This document shows, piece after piece, positions 11,607-24,114 of a DNA stretch of 38,860 bases (the stretch's first letter is position 1; each line of letters starts with the position of its first letter). The notes under the pieces are model-generated. The model saw only the letters and a list, made by a program, of their open reading frames with translations, made no database searches and was not told where the DNA came from. Source of the DNA: Plasmodium malariae (taxonomy: Eukaryota > Apicomplexa > Aconoidasida > Haemosporida > Plasmodiidae); NCBI RefSeq assembly GCF_900090045.1, contig NW_021638301.1:1-38860 (forward strand), in the 5' to 3' direction. Both the position numbers and the translations under genes were made by a program.

Positions 11607-13334
11607 ATGTCAACTTCAAATGATAGTTCATGGGTATATGTTAATTTATAATTAAAAATATTATTAATATTTTATAGTATAATACTATATTCTAAAAAAG
11701 CATATTTTAAAACACTTCTACAGAAAGTTATTATAGATCTACATATAATTCAATATGTTTTATTAATTTTCAGGATAATATTTTAGTAGGATCACTTTCA
11801 TATAATATATATAATTCATTCAGTAATGAAGTTATAGGTACAAATTACGACAAGTACTGCAATATATTTAACAATTCACATGGTAGTGATGACAATGAGG
11901 ATTATAATCTCTGTAAAAAAATTGCAAGAAATGTAGATATATTATCTAATTACCTTAACAAAATTGAGTACACTTCTCTTTGTTCACATTATAGATACTG
12001 GGCATATCATAATATAAAAAAAGTTTTAGGAGAAAATACTGATAATGAGAAAGCCAGAGACATAATTCGTAAATTAAAACAAGCTCAGAATAGTATAGAT
12101 GAGGCTTACTACTCATATTATTGCCGATATAACCTTAAAGATAATATTTCACAACGATTAAAAGAGAAGTTAAAAGAAAAACATTTGCATGATTATTTCA
12201 ATAATTATGATAGTATCAAAAAATATGAAACTTGTAAATCTGTTAACCTAGAGAAATATGAAAAATATCTTAATTATATTAATAATTTACATAAAAAATA
12301 TAGGTCAGAGAAGGATTGCTGTGATGGATCCTGGCAGTATGAGTGTTTAGATTATTTCAGATGTGCTGATGAGTTTGATCCTAGTAAACTCTTATCTGCA
12401 TTAAAATCTAACGGCAATAAAAACTGCGATAATTTAAAAGTACTTGAAAAACCATTGGCATTTGGTAATTTAGGGAATCCTGGTAATTCCCAGCCAGATT
12501 TTAGGAGTTCAATTTATCTTGTTAAATGTACAGATATTATAAATGATAGAATTAGTGATAACAACCTCATAGGAGGTAAAATTAAATGTCAAGTTCTTCC
12601 ATCATCTACTGCATCTCTTAATAATCCTTCTTCATCATTTAATCACCGCCCGCCTGATCATGTTCCTTTTACTATTGGTGGACATATAGAAACTCCTATA
12701 TCTACCGAATTAGGACGTGATAACCAAGTTTCAAGCGGAAGTTCAAGATCAAAAAATCATTTATCCAATTCACATGCATCAGATGTAATTAAAGATAACA
12801 GTGCTGATCGATATACTCCATGCGAAAATCTATTATTATCAAGAGATGCATCAGGAAAATGTATAGAACCAGATGTACGTAAAACTAATACTATAGGAGT
12901 AAAATTGGACGTGTTCGCTCCAGGAAAAAAAATTAAAATCAGACTAAATCCTAATTCTTATATGTTCAAAAACAAATTTTTTCGCGGTGGAATCACATTT
13001 TCTCTGATAATGGGAATAATACTCACTATTTTCCTTTTCTATAAAGTAAGTGAATGTTCCACAATAAAACCAAAAAATATATTAATTTACTATTTTTAAT
13101 TCCCATAAAATTTCATAATTACAAAAAAAATATATTCATTACATTTATTATTATTAATTTTTATAATAGTTTACTCCTTTTGGAAGATGTTTTCATAAAA
13201 AAGTATCAAGAAAAAAAAGAATTGACGATTATTATGATGATCCGTATATGCGGCAGTTTATTATCCGCGCTCCAAAATCGACTAAAAGAAGAACTGGGAA
13301 TAGGGGATTGCAATTCTCTTATTATTCTAGATGA
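11607..13334 (+). CDS. pir: PIR protein (Plasmodium interspersed repeat), three exons, intact
   Basis: join(11607..11633, 11774..13045, 13170..13334), 487 residues. Exon 1 has nine codons (MSTSNDSSW) before donor GTATAT. Exon 2 follows acceptor TTTTCAG and holds the extracellular part: cysteines near its start (YDKYCNIF, NLCKKI, SLCSHYRYW, YYCRY), a later pair KDCCDG, then YECLDYFRCADEFDP. A serine/proline-rich low-complexity stretch follows, then one membrane segment at about residues 413-432 ending in FLFYK at donor GTAAGT. Exon 3 starts FTPFGRCF, the usual PIR motif after the membrane, then a basic cytoplasmic tail ending FSYYSR. Introns are 140 and 124 bases, both phase 0. No N-terminal signal peptide is seen, which is usual for PIRs. 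PIRs are variant surface or exported antigens of infected cells, implicated in antigenic variation and adhesion. It is the only intact plus-strand gene in the window. Confidence 0.96.
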
Positions 13335-14220
13335 AATATTGTTTAATGACTTCTAATAAAATGAAAAATTGTTTAAAAAAAGCATATTGAAAAGTGGACA
13401 TAAGTAGGTGATACTCGCACTTATACTTATAGAAAAAATTAAAAAAAATGAAATATATTCAAATAATACATTAAATATATCTAATAAGCATACAATGAAT
13501 AAGTGAAGAATCTTCCAACCATAGTAATTATATATAATTATAACTTTGTAGTAGTATATCCAAACTGAAAAAAAAAATTAAATACAGAAAATTTGTATAT
13601 AACATGATACACATAAAAATGTACGATAATACATATAGTTAACAAAGAAGTAGTAAATATTGCCTCACATATAATAATTAAAAAGGAAATTATATAACAC
13701 ATGTTGAACAAAGTAATATATATATATAAGTAAAATTTGAAAATTTAAAATCTATTTTTACATATAAACACAAATACAAAATTTATTATGCTATATTTAA
13801 CTAAATAAAAAGCTCATTTTAAAAGAAAAGTAAAATATTAAAAATACAACTTTTTACATACATATCAAGAAAATTTAATAATCAATAAAGACTAAAATTT
13901 GTCTAATCTAAGGAAAAACAAAGATGTCTTTGTTAAATTTACATGGGAATATTTTATTAAAGAAAATAACTATTTTTAGGAATTATGTTAGTATTTTTAA
14001 ATTTCTTTATATACTTAATTTTTTATTTAAAGTTAATAAATAAAATTCCTTAATTTATTTTATTATTTTTTTTTATACAATAATTTAAATATATCTTATA
14101 AAACTTTTTCCATAGTTCCGTGTTATTTTTATACGTTTTATTTTAGAGCATATGCTTTATTAATATAATATATTTTATTTAATAATATATATTATAAAAT
14201 AAAACTATATATTATTAAAG
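13335..14220. other. Spacer between PIR and the tryptophan-rich relic
   Basis: A+T-rich sequence without a coding frame. It is the 3' flank of PIR and the 5' flank of the relic starting at 14221. Confidence 0.55.
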
Positions 14221-15210
14221 ATGAAAGCAATATTCCCTTTTATATCAGTTTCTTCTTTTATATTTAAATTATATACCTCCACTGAAAATGGCAATGGTTA
14301 CATTAGGCGGGTAGAATATAATATTTAAAATAAATAAATTTAGGTTTTAGTTAATTATATTTAAAAACTTTATTACTAAAAAAAATATTTTTTTTTTTTA
14401 ATATTTTATTTAGATATTTACTGCAAAAACAAATCCTCCACTTTGTAAATCTTATAATGGTTCTGAATATATACCAAAATTCTATTTAAGACAAGAGATA
14501 TGTGGATTTAGAAAATTAGTATAAAATAAAAATGATAAATGGAAATAATGGTTAAAGAAACAGAAAAAAGAAATGATAAAAGATTTTAAACAGGAAAAGG
14601 ATGCTTAGTTTAGAAACAGAAAGCAGAAATTTAATAATTTTTTTGTACAACTTCGAGGAAAAATGGTTATGTTATGTTATTGGTATTAAAGAAGATTTTC
14701 AATCAAATTATTATGATGTATTCTCTAATTGGATAGATGATGAACGGATGGAATTGTTCAAACCACATGTATTAGATTATATATTATCAAGTTTTGAAAG
14801 GTTCAATGAAAATATATTCTTCTACAATAAAATTGTAGCATCTAAATTAATGAATTCGAATGAAAAGAAACATGAATGGGATTATCATCCTTATAGGTTA
14901 TACGAAGTTAATTGTTGAACACTCTGATTTAAAAAATTAGTACTTGTATATCCAGATATTTATATAAGAGTTGCAGCTTATCAATAATGGGAAGAAAGAA
15001 TAAAAAATGAAAAGTATTTATGGAACCTTTTAATTAAGCATATTAATAAATAATATATAGATGACATAAACTCGACGGTGAAGAAGCGGTGTAAAGAAAC
15101 TATGGCAGACTATAACAATCGCATAATATCCTTTTATATAAATTGGATAAAAAATAAACAATGAAAAGGATGGCTTAAAGAAAAGATAAGGAAGTAGACT
15201 AATGAATATA
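14221..15210 (+). pseudogene. Decayed tryptophan-rich-antigen-like gene
   Basis: Exon 1 (14221-14310, 30 codons) reads MKAIFPFISVSSFIFKL and ends GYIRR before GTAGAA, a signal-peptide-like start. After acceptor TTTAG, exon 2 opens at 14414 (IFTAKTNPPLCKSYNG) and meets TAA at 14522. Coding character continues through stops and frame changes: NDKWK-stop-WLKKQKKEM, then an open piece to 14918 with NFEEKWLCY, NWIDDERMELF and EWDYHPY, and later WEERIKNEKYLWNLL and FYINWIKNKQ-stop-KGWLKEKIRK-stop-TNEYK. Several stops (TGA at 15162, TAG at 15195) sit where W would be expected, as if from TGG mutation. Regularly spaced W with charged residues resembles the Plasmodium tryptophan-rich antigen domain. 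That identity is inferred; another W-rich exported family is possible. It is clearly non-functional. Confidence 0.55.
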
Positions 15211-16840
15211 AATAATAAATATTATAGTAAAATGAGAAGAATGAAATTACAAAATTTTCATCTACTTAATTTCCAACATAGATATTTCATCATGTATAAA
15301 TTAAGACTAGTAGACATACAAATACGTATAATAGAAAACATGTAAAGTACAGATAAATAAATTAACTATTTTTATATATACATTCATGTGAAATTACTAT
15401 ATTTTATTTTACATAAAAGATAAAGATAATGAAAAAAAAAAACATATATAAAATGAAATTGGATTAATGAAAAAAAATAATGAAGTTAGCAGTGTTGACA
15501 TTAGAAAACTCATATTAACTCAAAACATAGAATAGTTATATAATGGTAACCGTAAATTTCCTTTTATATAAAAAAAAATCAGAATATATTTTTAAATTTA
15601 TCCGCATTTATATTATTTTTTTTTTAATAGTGTTTGTTCTGATATATTATTTTTTATTATAGAATTTATATAATTTATGAAAAATGCTATATTTTAAAAA
15701 GGTGCTTTTCTTTTATTCTTGTAATTTATAATAATAAATTATCATTTAATATCATATATATCATTATATATTTTTATTAGAAACATAGTTCTTAGTTATT
15801 ATTACATTTAATTATATATATCATAATAATACCACTATAATTAGGGTGTCTAATATAATTAAATATATTTTTTTAAAATTAAATTTATTAATGATAATAT
15901 TAAAATTCAATCCCCAGTTAAAGATAAGCACAAAGTATAAAATACCTCATTTGAGTAATTTTTCTTGTCCCCTTTATATTATATAATAATTGAGTAAAAA
16001 GTGTACTTTTTTAACCACATAACATGAGATACGTTTTTTTAATTTGTAATAATATAGATATAAAATTATCCTTAATTTATTGGAATAGTGGTTATATATT
16101 TACTAATTAAATAAGAAATAATAATCATTTTTAATCATAATGTTTAACATTACCATATTTAATAATCTTATGAAAAAATATATATATGTACTTCTTATAT
16201 TATTTTATATGATATAAAATGAATGGATAACACGCTATATGTGTAACCATTAATATAATAAGTTTAAATTTTTAAATACATTCTAGTGCCTTTTTATATT
16301 TATTTTATTCTTTATTCTTTCAAGTGATAGTTTTCAAATTAATTTTTTTTTTTTTTTCCTTCTATAATTATATTGACATATTACCTTAAATTTTATTATT
16401 TCTCTTTTTTTTTATTTTTTCTAAGTATTCTTTTAAAAATATATTTCATTGTATTACTATTTTTCAAACAAATATATATTTTTTTTATTTTCTTTACTTT
16501 TTTAATAACTAAAAATAATATACACTAATTTTCCCTTTATTTTTTCATTTTCCAATATATACTGTAACGCAATATTTCATATTAACGAAAAATAAAAAAT
16601 TGCATAATTTCATATATAAATAAATATATGTTCACGGACAAAATGTATATATCATTAATTCACATATACATGTGCTACACATTATAAATATTAAAAGTGG
16701 AAAAGTTGGCGTGTTATGAAAATGACACGAAATGATATCTTTTATATATTAATATAAAAAAATTGTCGTTAAGGGGAGAAATCATTCATTAATAAGAGAA
16801 AAAGTAAAAAAAGCAAGTACATAATTTACAAAAATTGTAC
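15211..16840. other. Gene-free A+T-rich spacer with poly-pyrimidine tracts
   Basis: No supported gene. Long T-rich tracts occupy about 16300-16500. Any further remains of the tryptophan-rich relic beyond 15210 are too decayed to follow. Confidence 0.5.
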
Positions 16841-17089
16841 TTACTTATATATATTTTGAGCGTAGAGATGAAAAGAAAAATGGATAAACCCCTTTCTTTT
16901 AATTAATGGAAATATTTGTTTGTTCAGAAAATTGTAAATAATTAACAATGGAATTAACAACCCCATTAATAAAAGGTTATAATTTAGAAAGAATACATAG
17001 ATAAAACAAACAACGATATATCTAACAATAAATATTAAAATATTTATATAATTTTCCTCTACATAACTACTGCAGTTAGTACATTTCAT
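16841..17089 (-). CDS. Possible exon of a small multi-membrane protein (uncertain)
   Basis: An 82-codon minus-strand open frame starts MKCTNCSSYVEENYIN. It has two or three hydrophobic segments (ILIFIVRYIVVCFIYVFF and LLLMGLLIPLLIIYNF) and a basic KRKG before its end. Its stop codon overlaps a consensus donor (TATAA/GTAAGTA, GT at 16844-16843), so it may be one exon of a longer spliced gene rather than a complete ORF. I found no convincing partner exon on either side and recognise no family. It could be chance in A+T-rich DNA, although base composition is less biased here than around it. Confidence 0.25.
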   Translation of the reverse strand: MKCTNCSSYVEENYINILIFIVRYIVVCFIYVFFLNYNLLLMGLLIPLLIIYNFLNKQIFPLIKRKGFIHFSFHLYAQNIYK

Positions 17090-19170
17090 TGGTTCATTAT
17101 TTAGGCTTTATTCTTACTATCCTATGCTTATGTTTCACATTTTACAAAATAATAACATACAGATTAGAAGCAATGGCATGGAACCCAGAAAAAAATGTTA
17201 TTTAGTCATATTTTTTATTATATATATATCAAAAAAAAATTGAACGTATTAAAACAAGTTATTATAAAATTAAAACAATTTAAAAATAATTGGATTTATA
17301 TTAGCGTTTTAATAAAATTTGCATAATTAAAGTTAAATATCATAGTTATTTAGTAGACACTAAAATAAGCATATGATTCTCATTATAATAATAGGGAAAT
17401 AGAATAATGCTATCCAAAAACTCATCAAAAAAAAAAAAAATTAACTAAATTACGTAAAAAAACAAAAGGTGCAAGTTATGTTATCTATAAAATAAGCATT
17501 TCATTATTTTTAATTCAACAATAGTTCTACATTACATATATCAAAAATATAGTATATATAATATAGATATTATGGAAATATTAAAGTAATAGCAAAGAAA
17601 ATATCGGGAAATGAAATATAATTTTTGAAATATCTAAGCCAAAATAAATTAATAATATTTGTATCATTGGAAAAATATAGGTAATCTATGAAGAGTATAT
17701 ACATGTATTAAATATCTATCATTCCAAATGCTTGGATATATTTCTTGTTCCATAAATATACATCCATGGAAGTAATAAATACAATAAAATAATATAATTG
17801 ATAAAATATTTTATGAGTATTAACCATTAATGTGTTTAATGTAAACATAAAATATAATATATTTGACTAGTACATATTTTATAAAAAATTTTTATGAAAA
17901 ATATTCGCATACCATTGTTAATTTGAAATCTTTAATTTTATAGTCTCATTTGGCTTTTTCCAATTACTAATAAAATTAACATATATTATTATTTGAAAAT
18001 ATTAATTTAATAGGTATACAACAAAATACCATCACTTTAACAAAATGATTTTATTACTTTAAAAAAAATACTTAGAATTAAACAGAACTACTTTTATGTA
18101 TACTTTCATTATCAATCTTATATATATATGTTATATACATCAATATTGTCATTTAATGAAAAAATTTTATATTCTTCTAATAGATACTACAATCTTTATT
18201 ATAACATTGTAAACAAATAAAAATATCATATATTAATATCTGATTAAAACGAATTCAAAATTTTAATATTTTAATGATATAAAAAATAAAAACCATATAA
18301 AATGTATACATATATTTTCATTAGAATATACATTAAAATAATTCCTACAAAATGAAATTATCTGTACAACTAGGAACAGTAATAATATAATAAATGTCCT
18401 TATCTCTTAAATTAATTGTAATTATTTAAAATCCTCACGTTATTATGTTATCGTTAATATTTTTTTTATTAAAAAAGTTATTTATCTACTATGTATTTAT
18501 AATTTCACATTTACAAAATGAAAACAAATATAAACTTCTTTTAAAAAGGGGCATACATTGAATTTTTTCTTTAACAGAATTATCACGAAACATATTTATA
18601 TAGGATAAATAATAAGTATTTTTCTACAAAAAATACACAAATATATATTAATAATACAAAATACATTCACTTCGTTTTATTAAATACGAAACAGGATATA
18701 TTTATTTTAAACTTAAGATAATATGACATTTTTTTTATGGTATGAATAAATATTAAATTTATATAGAATAAACACGAAAAATTTAAAGTACCATCTCTTA
18801 TATTTAAAATATTCACTAACAAATAATATCAATAATATTATATAAATTGTCCTATCGTATATTTATATAAACCCCCATATGTTCTTGGAAATCTATTTTA
18901 ATACAAATATATATATTTAAAACAATACAATTGGGTCAACTTGACACAGTACCTTAATATATAAAATAAAAAAACGTTAAAACATACAAATTAAAGTACA
19001 AGAACATATTATTTACAATCGCACATCAAAATTATAACATTTATATAAATGCACTAATAAAATTTGTTCAGCTATTAGTTTGTGCGTTAATTATATCATT
19101 GATGATATTACAAATAATAGTTCATATTGGAAATTTCTTCACAGAAAGAAGAAAGTATCTTACTATTCAT
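17090..19170. other. Gene-free A+T-rich spacer
   Basis: No coding frame, RNA or repeat family was recognised. The part next to 19171 is presumably the 3' flank of fam-l copy 2. Confidence 0.55.
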
Positions 19171-20131
19171 TTATCTTTTTCTGAATTTAATACTTTCATA
19201 TTTTTTAACTTTTTTATGATAATAAAAAATACCTGATATAGTTGTGACACCTAATATAATTAAAGGTAAAACATATATTACATTAAAAAAAAATAAATCT
19301 AAAACAGCATAGTAATCACCTGAACTTCCCGAAGTACTACCCTGTCTAATAGGTGTAACTAACGATTTTAACGGAGTCCTCATTAAAAATGAATAAAAAG
19401 GTTTCAATCCATTCAATGCAGATAAAGCAGTAAATAATTTAAACAGCGCCCTTATAAACCCGTAACCTCCAAATAAATCTAATATTAATGCTATCGATAA
19501 AATCAAAGATAATATTAAAGGTGAAGCAAGTTTTAATCCATATTTTCTACGTATTATTTTTTTGTACATCTTATCACCAATTATCTTGTTGTTTTTAAGA
19601 AAATTTTCATAATCAAGTTGTTTGAATATTTTTTTTTCTAAACGGGAATAATTTTTTGTTTCAAATACACAAGACTTCTTTTTCGTAGCAGTCTCATAGC
19701 ATTTTGCACTCTTTGATGTAGATTCCCTTAACTGTTTGTTAATTTCTTTGTTTCCTTTTCCATTATCATTTATGTAGTATTGTTCGGTCACTACGTTATT
19801 TGGTATTACTTCTCCTAAACCTATAATAATTGAATCTTTATTGTGTTTACTTTGAATTAATAATCGATAAGTTCTTATCTCTAATTTACTACAAAGGATG
19901 TTAATTTTTTCACCATATTTGTTAAGTATACACTAAAAAAAAAAAATAAATATTTAAAGAACAAATCAATTTATACTAAAAGTCAGTAATAATAATAAAG
20001 TAAAATATTAATAATTCAAATTTCCTTAGATAGATTTAACATATTACGCCGTTGTAAAAATGGAATATCCAAGGAGAAAGGATAAACGTGGCAATTTTAA
20101 TAAAAAAGATTAAGTTATATTTATATTGCAT
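19171..20131 (-). CDS. fam-l protein, copy 2, two exons, canonical PEXEL
   Basis: Complement of join(19171..19932, 20048..20131), 281 residues. Exon 1 (28 codons, MQYKYNLIFFIKIATFIL) is the hydrophobic N-terminus, ending before donor GTAATA. After a 115-base phase-0 intron, exon 2 opens CILNKYGEKINILC. Residues 51-55 are RLLIQ, which fits the canonical export motif RxLxE/Q/D. A charged linker leads to the family block CVFETKNYS, EKKIFKQLDYENFLKNN and KYGLKLASPL. Membrane segments lie at about 163-181 and 238-264, around a Gly/Ser-rich loop (GSTSGSSG), and the protein ends YYHKKVKKYESIKFRKR. The first 47 codons of exon 2 lie upstream of the first GTG of the frame but are open and aligned with copies 1 and 3, so the spliced model is preferred over a single-exon ORF. 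Confidence 0.92.
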
Positions 20132-20512
20132 TATATTTATTTTTAATATTCTAATGTATGCAATTAGGAAATATTTAATAATTATGTAATTTTAATGACA
20201 AAATGATATTGCATTCATTTATGTTTTTTTTTTTTATTATTTTTTTGTAAAGACATAATTAATATGAACAATATTATGTTTTTTACAAAAAGAGATTAAT
20301 AAATTAAAAATTATGTGATAAGTTTTTATTTTAAAGTTACTTCTAATATACTAACTCTAATTAATATAATATAATTTGAATACATTAACAAATAATCAAA
20401 TTATATAAATTATTTTTTTCACAGAGTAATTAAATTATACCTCTATAAACTATATTCAAAATAAAATGGTAAAAAAAAAATGTGTTTTCATTATATTTCT
20501 AAATTTTTGTTC

Positions 20513-20533
20513 ATAGAGAATGTAGAGAATATA
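20513..20533 (-). promoter_or_regulatory. Conserved upstream element of fam-l copy 2
   Basis: On the gene strand it reads TATATTCTCTACATTCTCTA, about 382 bases upstream of the start codon. It matches the elements at 4179-4204 and 36773-36794. Function is inferred only from position and similarity. Confidence 0.42.
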
Positions 20534-23199
20534 GATAATGTATTATTATATGTATGAAGAGAATAATTAATAATTTCAATTATATTTTCGTATTAACAAT
20601 TTTAGTTTAGAAATATTATATTTGGAAAAAAACAGTTTTTTTCTAATAAAATATTAATTGTTATTATATTATAATAGTACAAGTACAAAAGGGAAATAAC
20701 ACCATTTGTACTAGTTTTTGTGTTATGTTAATAATAAGAGATGCATTTTTTTATGATATATAACATAAATATATAGCAAAATTTATATTACACTATATAA
20801 TCAATAAAAAAATATAAAATTTAAAAGTAATTAATATATAATACTTTATTTTTTTTATATAATTTTTGAATATTACAATTTTTAATTATGTATAATACAT
20901 ACCATTATTTCTAAATAAAATAATGATAAGTATAACAACAATTCCTTTTTCCTCTTTTTTATTAAATATATATATATATATATGAAGGAGAAATCTAATA
21001 GAAATAAAAGAAAATACTTAAGATATTTTTCTGTAAAAAATGTAATATTACCAGATTATCTTTGTTTTAATAATGTACTTGTTTAATTATACTATGAATA
21101 AAAATACATATTTTTTGGGCTTACAATTTGTTTATGTTATAAATATTTAAGTAATTTTTACATGATACAATTAAATAGACATTTACTCAAGGGTAATAAA
21201 AATATAATAAATATATCAATTGTTCCTTTTATTTGTAAAATTCTGTAATACAAATATTAACCATCTCCTACATAGATAATTACAAGAAATTAAAATTGCA
21301 TATCAATATTTTAACATATTGTATCAATAATCTAAAATCTAAAACAATACCACATTATATCTGAAAAAAATAAATAATTTCATAAAAGAATATGATTTAA
21401 ATACTAATGTTTAAAAAATATTCTAAAATTTTTATTAATAACTTTGTCAATTTTTTTATATGCATAAATTCAAATATTATTTTTAAGATATATAGCTTCA
21501 AAAATATTTTTGAAAATATGAAATACTTAAGATTTTTCATCGATTAATAAAGCCATTTTCAAATTTACATATAAAGTTATTAACAAATAAAAGATTAATC
21601 TTAACTTAGGATTTTAATTTGAATTTATCATTCCAAATTAAAAAGAAAATAGTATTTAATTATTTAACAAGCACTCAAATATATTGCACCAAAATCCATA
21701 TTATTTATCTTTATGTAATTAATACTTTTATACAAAATATACCCTAATATTTAATTAATATAACTTACAACTTACTGTATTTATAGAAACATAATTACAT
21801 TCATATAAAATAACATAGATTAATAACATGATGTTATTTTTATTTAATATTATATTATAAAAAGTGAAGGATTAAAAATTTCAAAAAAAATTATTTTCTT
21901 ATTACAAAATCCTTATTTTTTGACATATAGGTTCATGCTAATGATGATATCCAATAAATAAAGAAAAAATTCCACGTAACATAAATGTATGAATAAATGC
22001 CTATATATAATGAGGTTACAGTTAAAAATTGTGTTTACTCATAAAACTTATACACATTATTTTTAAGTGGTCAATTTACTTTAATTATAAAAATATTAGT
22101 TTTATTAAGACAGTTATTTTTTTAGACAGAACGAAAGGAACGATTGCTCTATAGTAATACCTAATATCATACTAACGTTGGTTCAATAATTATATTTATT
22201 TAAATTTTTGAAAAACAGATGTATATAATTTTCTTTTCTTAGAAATATGTAAGCAATGGTTATAATAATGTTTTATATACAATAATTACCTAAGTTAATG
22301 AAACAATAAATGCATTTTGTTCTCATTACTTTATTATAAAACTTCATGAATTATAAAAATGATTATGTACTATTTATAGTTTATTCTTAAAAGTACTGTT
22401 ATAATACTATATATTTATAATGTAATACACACACTATTCAAAAAAATATGAAGAACTAATAAATATATGCTTATATGAAATAAGATTTTAAATATACGTT
22501 TCTTATAATAATATTTTCAACTAAGATTATTCGTTTAGTTACAATATAATTAAAATATGGTCATGTACAAATAAAAAAAATGATTTTAGATTTTTTAAAT
22601 GAAAAACTGTATTATACATTTAAATTATAAGTATTATTTAATAAATATATTTTAAAACATCATCAAGTAATCATATACAAACATAAAAAATCTGATAAAA
22701 TGCATGACTGTTAAAAACATAAATCGCCCCACTACATAAGTGAAGTTGGGGTAAATGAAATTTTACATGTTAAATTAAATAAGCTTTTATTTAATATAAT
22801 AATTATTTACATAAAATTTGTACAAATAATTTTTTTCATATCAAAAATGTTATATTCTAAATATTGAAAAATTTAGATTCACATTTTTATGAATCACAAG
22901 ATATTTACATATTTGTATATATATCCTAAATTAGAGTATTAAATTATATTACAGGAAAACATTATAAGATGAAATAAAAAAGTAAAACCAAAAAATATAT
23001 TATGAGTATTTAATATATAATTATATTTTTTGTTTCTCACTCTTCTGTATCAATGTACATTTTTATATTATCTATCTTGAATCATAATATTTTTAGTTAA
23101 GCAAGAGGCTTTTTTAAGCTTATAATTTCCTTAATCATAAAGCATATCTTCAACAGTTAATGAGAAACAATTTTTCGTATATCATTATATTCATTATAA
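20534..23199. other. Gene-free A+T-rich spacer
   Basis: No supported gene in about 2.7 kb. The one local anomaly is a short G+C-rich hairpin at 22727-22751, listed separately. The last 150 bases are the probable 3' flank of the exported gene ending at 23200. Confidence 0.55.
22727..22751. other. Short G+C-rich hairpin
   Basis: CCCCACT and AGTTGGGG are separated by about ten bases and can pair through five strong base pairs, a one-base bulge and two more. Runs of C and G are otherwise almost absent in this region outside genes. It could be a terminator-like or small-RNA stem, or a chance inverted repeat. Confidence 0.3.
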
Positions 23200-23926
23200 C
23201 TAAGTTTTAACTTCTTTTCTTCTTACTTCAATTACATATTTTAAGAATTTTACCAGAGTATAAATAACCATTGAAACGCATAAAATAGCTAATAATAGTC
23301 CAATGAACTGCGAATTCTCACGTATACGATGTGATAAATCCTGTGTATTGGCAATTGGAATAAGATCCTTCCATGTTTCGGGGAAAAATTGTGCTAAAAT
23401 ATATATTACAGATGCAGTTAAAAAAATTATTACTGGTACAGCAAATATCAAAGCTGTTTTTATAAATACAGAACGTTTTAAACTTTTTCTCTGCGCGGGA
23501 TCTGTGCATTTCCTATATTTATATATAGTACAAAATACCCTGTATAATATTTTTTCAAAAAAAGTATCTATTGCTGTATATGGCTTACATATAAAAGACA
23601 TATATTTCTTAACTAATGGTTTGTCTGTAAATTTTAAACTATATTTTTTTTTGGATGCACTTCTTTCACCACAATCTGATTCACCAATGTATTTCTTATT
23701 TTCTAAATAATAATTTTTTTTTAAATTTAATTTATAATTGCATTTAAAATTTATTTTTTTAGTCCCATGTTTTGATAATATTCTATTTCTTCTTGAAATT
23801 ACTGTTTTATTTTCACAGTTTCTATAGTATAAAGATTTATCAGAATTGCACTACAGAAAAAAAGAAATATTAATGTTGTATATAATGTGATATATTTTCT
23901 TACACTTAAAGAAATATTTCCGTTAA

Positions 23927-23966
<40 letters not shown>

Positions 23967-24114
23967 TCATATATAACGTGAAATATTAAAAATATAAAGA
24001 AAATTGTCTGGGATGAAATAGTGGTACCAAATTATTAATATAAGAGTAAATGAAATTAAAAATGATAAATATTATGGTTTTAATGGAAATAAAATAGTTA
24101 CTATTCCCCTTCAT
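23200..24114 (-). CDS. Plasmodium exported protein, unnamed two-membrane family (paralogue A)
   Basis: Complement of join(23200..23850, 24028..24114), 245 residues. Exon 1 (29 codons, MKGNSNYFISIKTIIFIIF) is hydrophobic and stops at donor GTACCA. Exon 2 opens CNSDKSLYYRNC after TTCTGTAG, in phase 0. A PEXEL-like RILSK lies at residues 52-56, again with K in the last position. A basic, Asn/Lys-rich stretch follows, then CKPYTAIDTFFEK and YKYRKCTDPAQRKSL, with membrane segments at about 160-182 and 210-232 and the ending KYVIEVRRKEVKT. The core is clearly paralogous to the gene at 25746 and differs from fam-l. Function is unknown; export to the red cell and membrane insertion are inferred from architecture. 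The 177-base intron contains a (AT)16 microsatellite. Confidence 0.85.
23931..23962. repeat. (AT)n microsatellite inside an intron
   Basis: A perfect AT run of 32 bases within the single intron of the exported gene at 23200-24114. It explains why that intron is the longest of the six comparable ones here (177 against 115-151 bases). Confidence 0.95.

Noticed and set aside
13054..13356. 100-codon plus-strand frame across PIR intron 2 and exon 3
   Set aside because: It runs through the intron in a different frame. The true exon 3 begins at 13170 with FTPFG and ends at 13334.
23303..23710. 135-codon plus-strand frame
   Set aside because: Antisense shadow of exported paralogue A, whose spliced minus-strand model has paralogue support.
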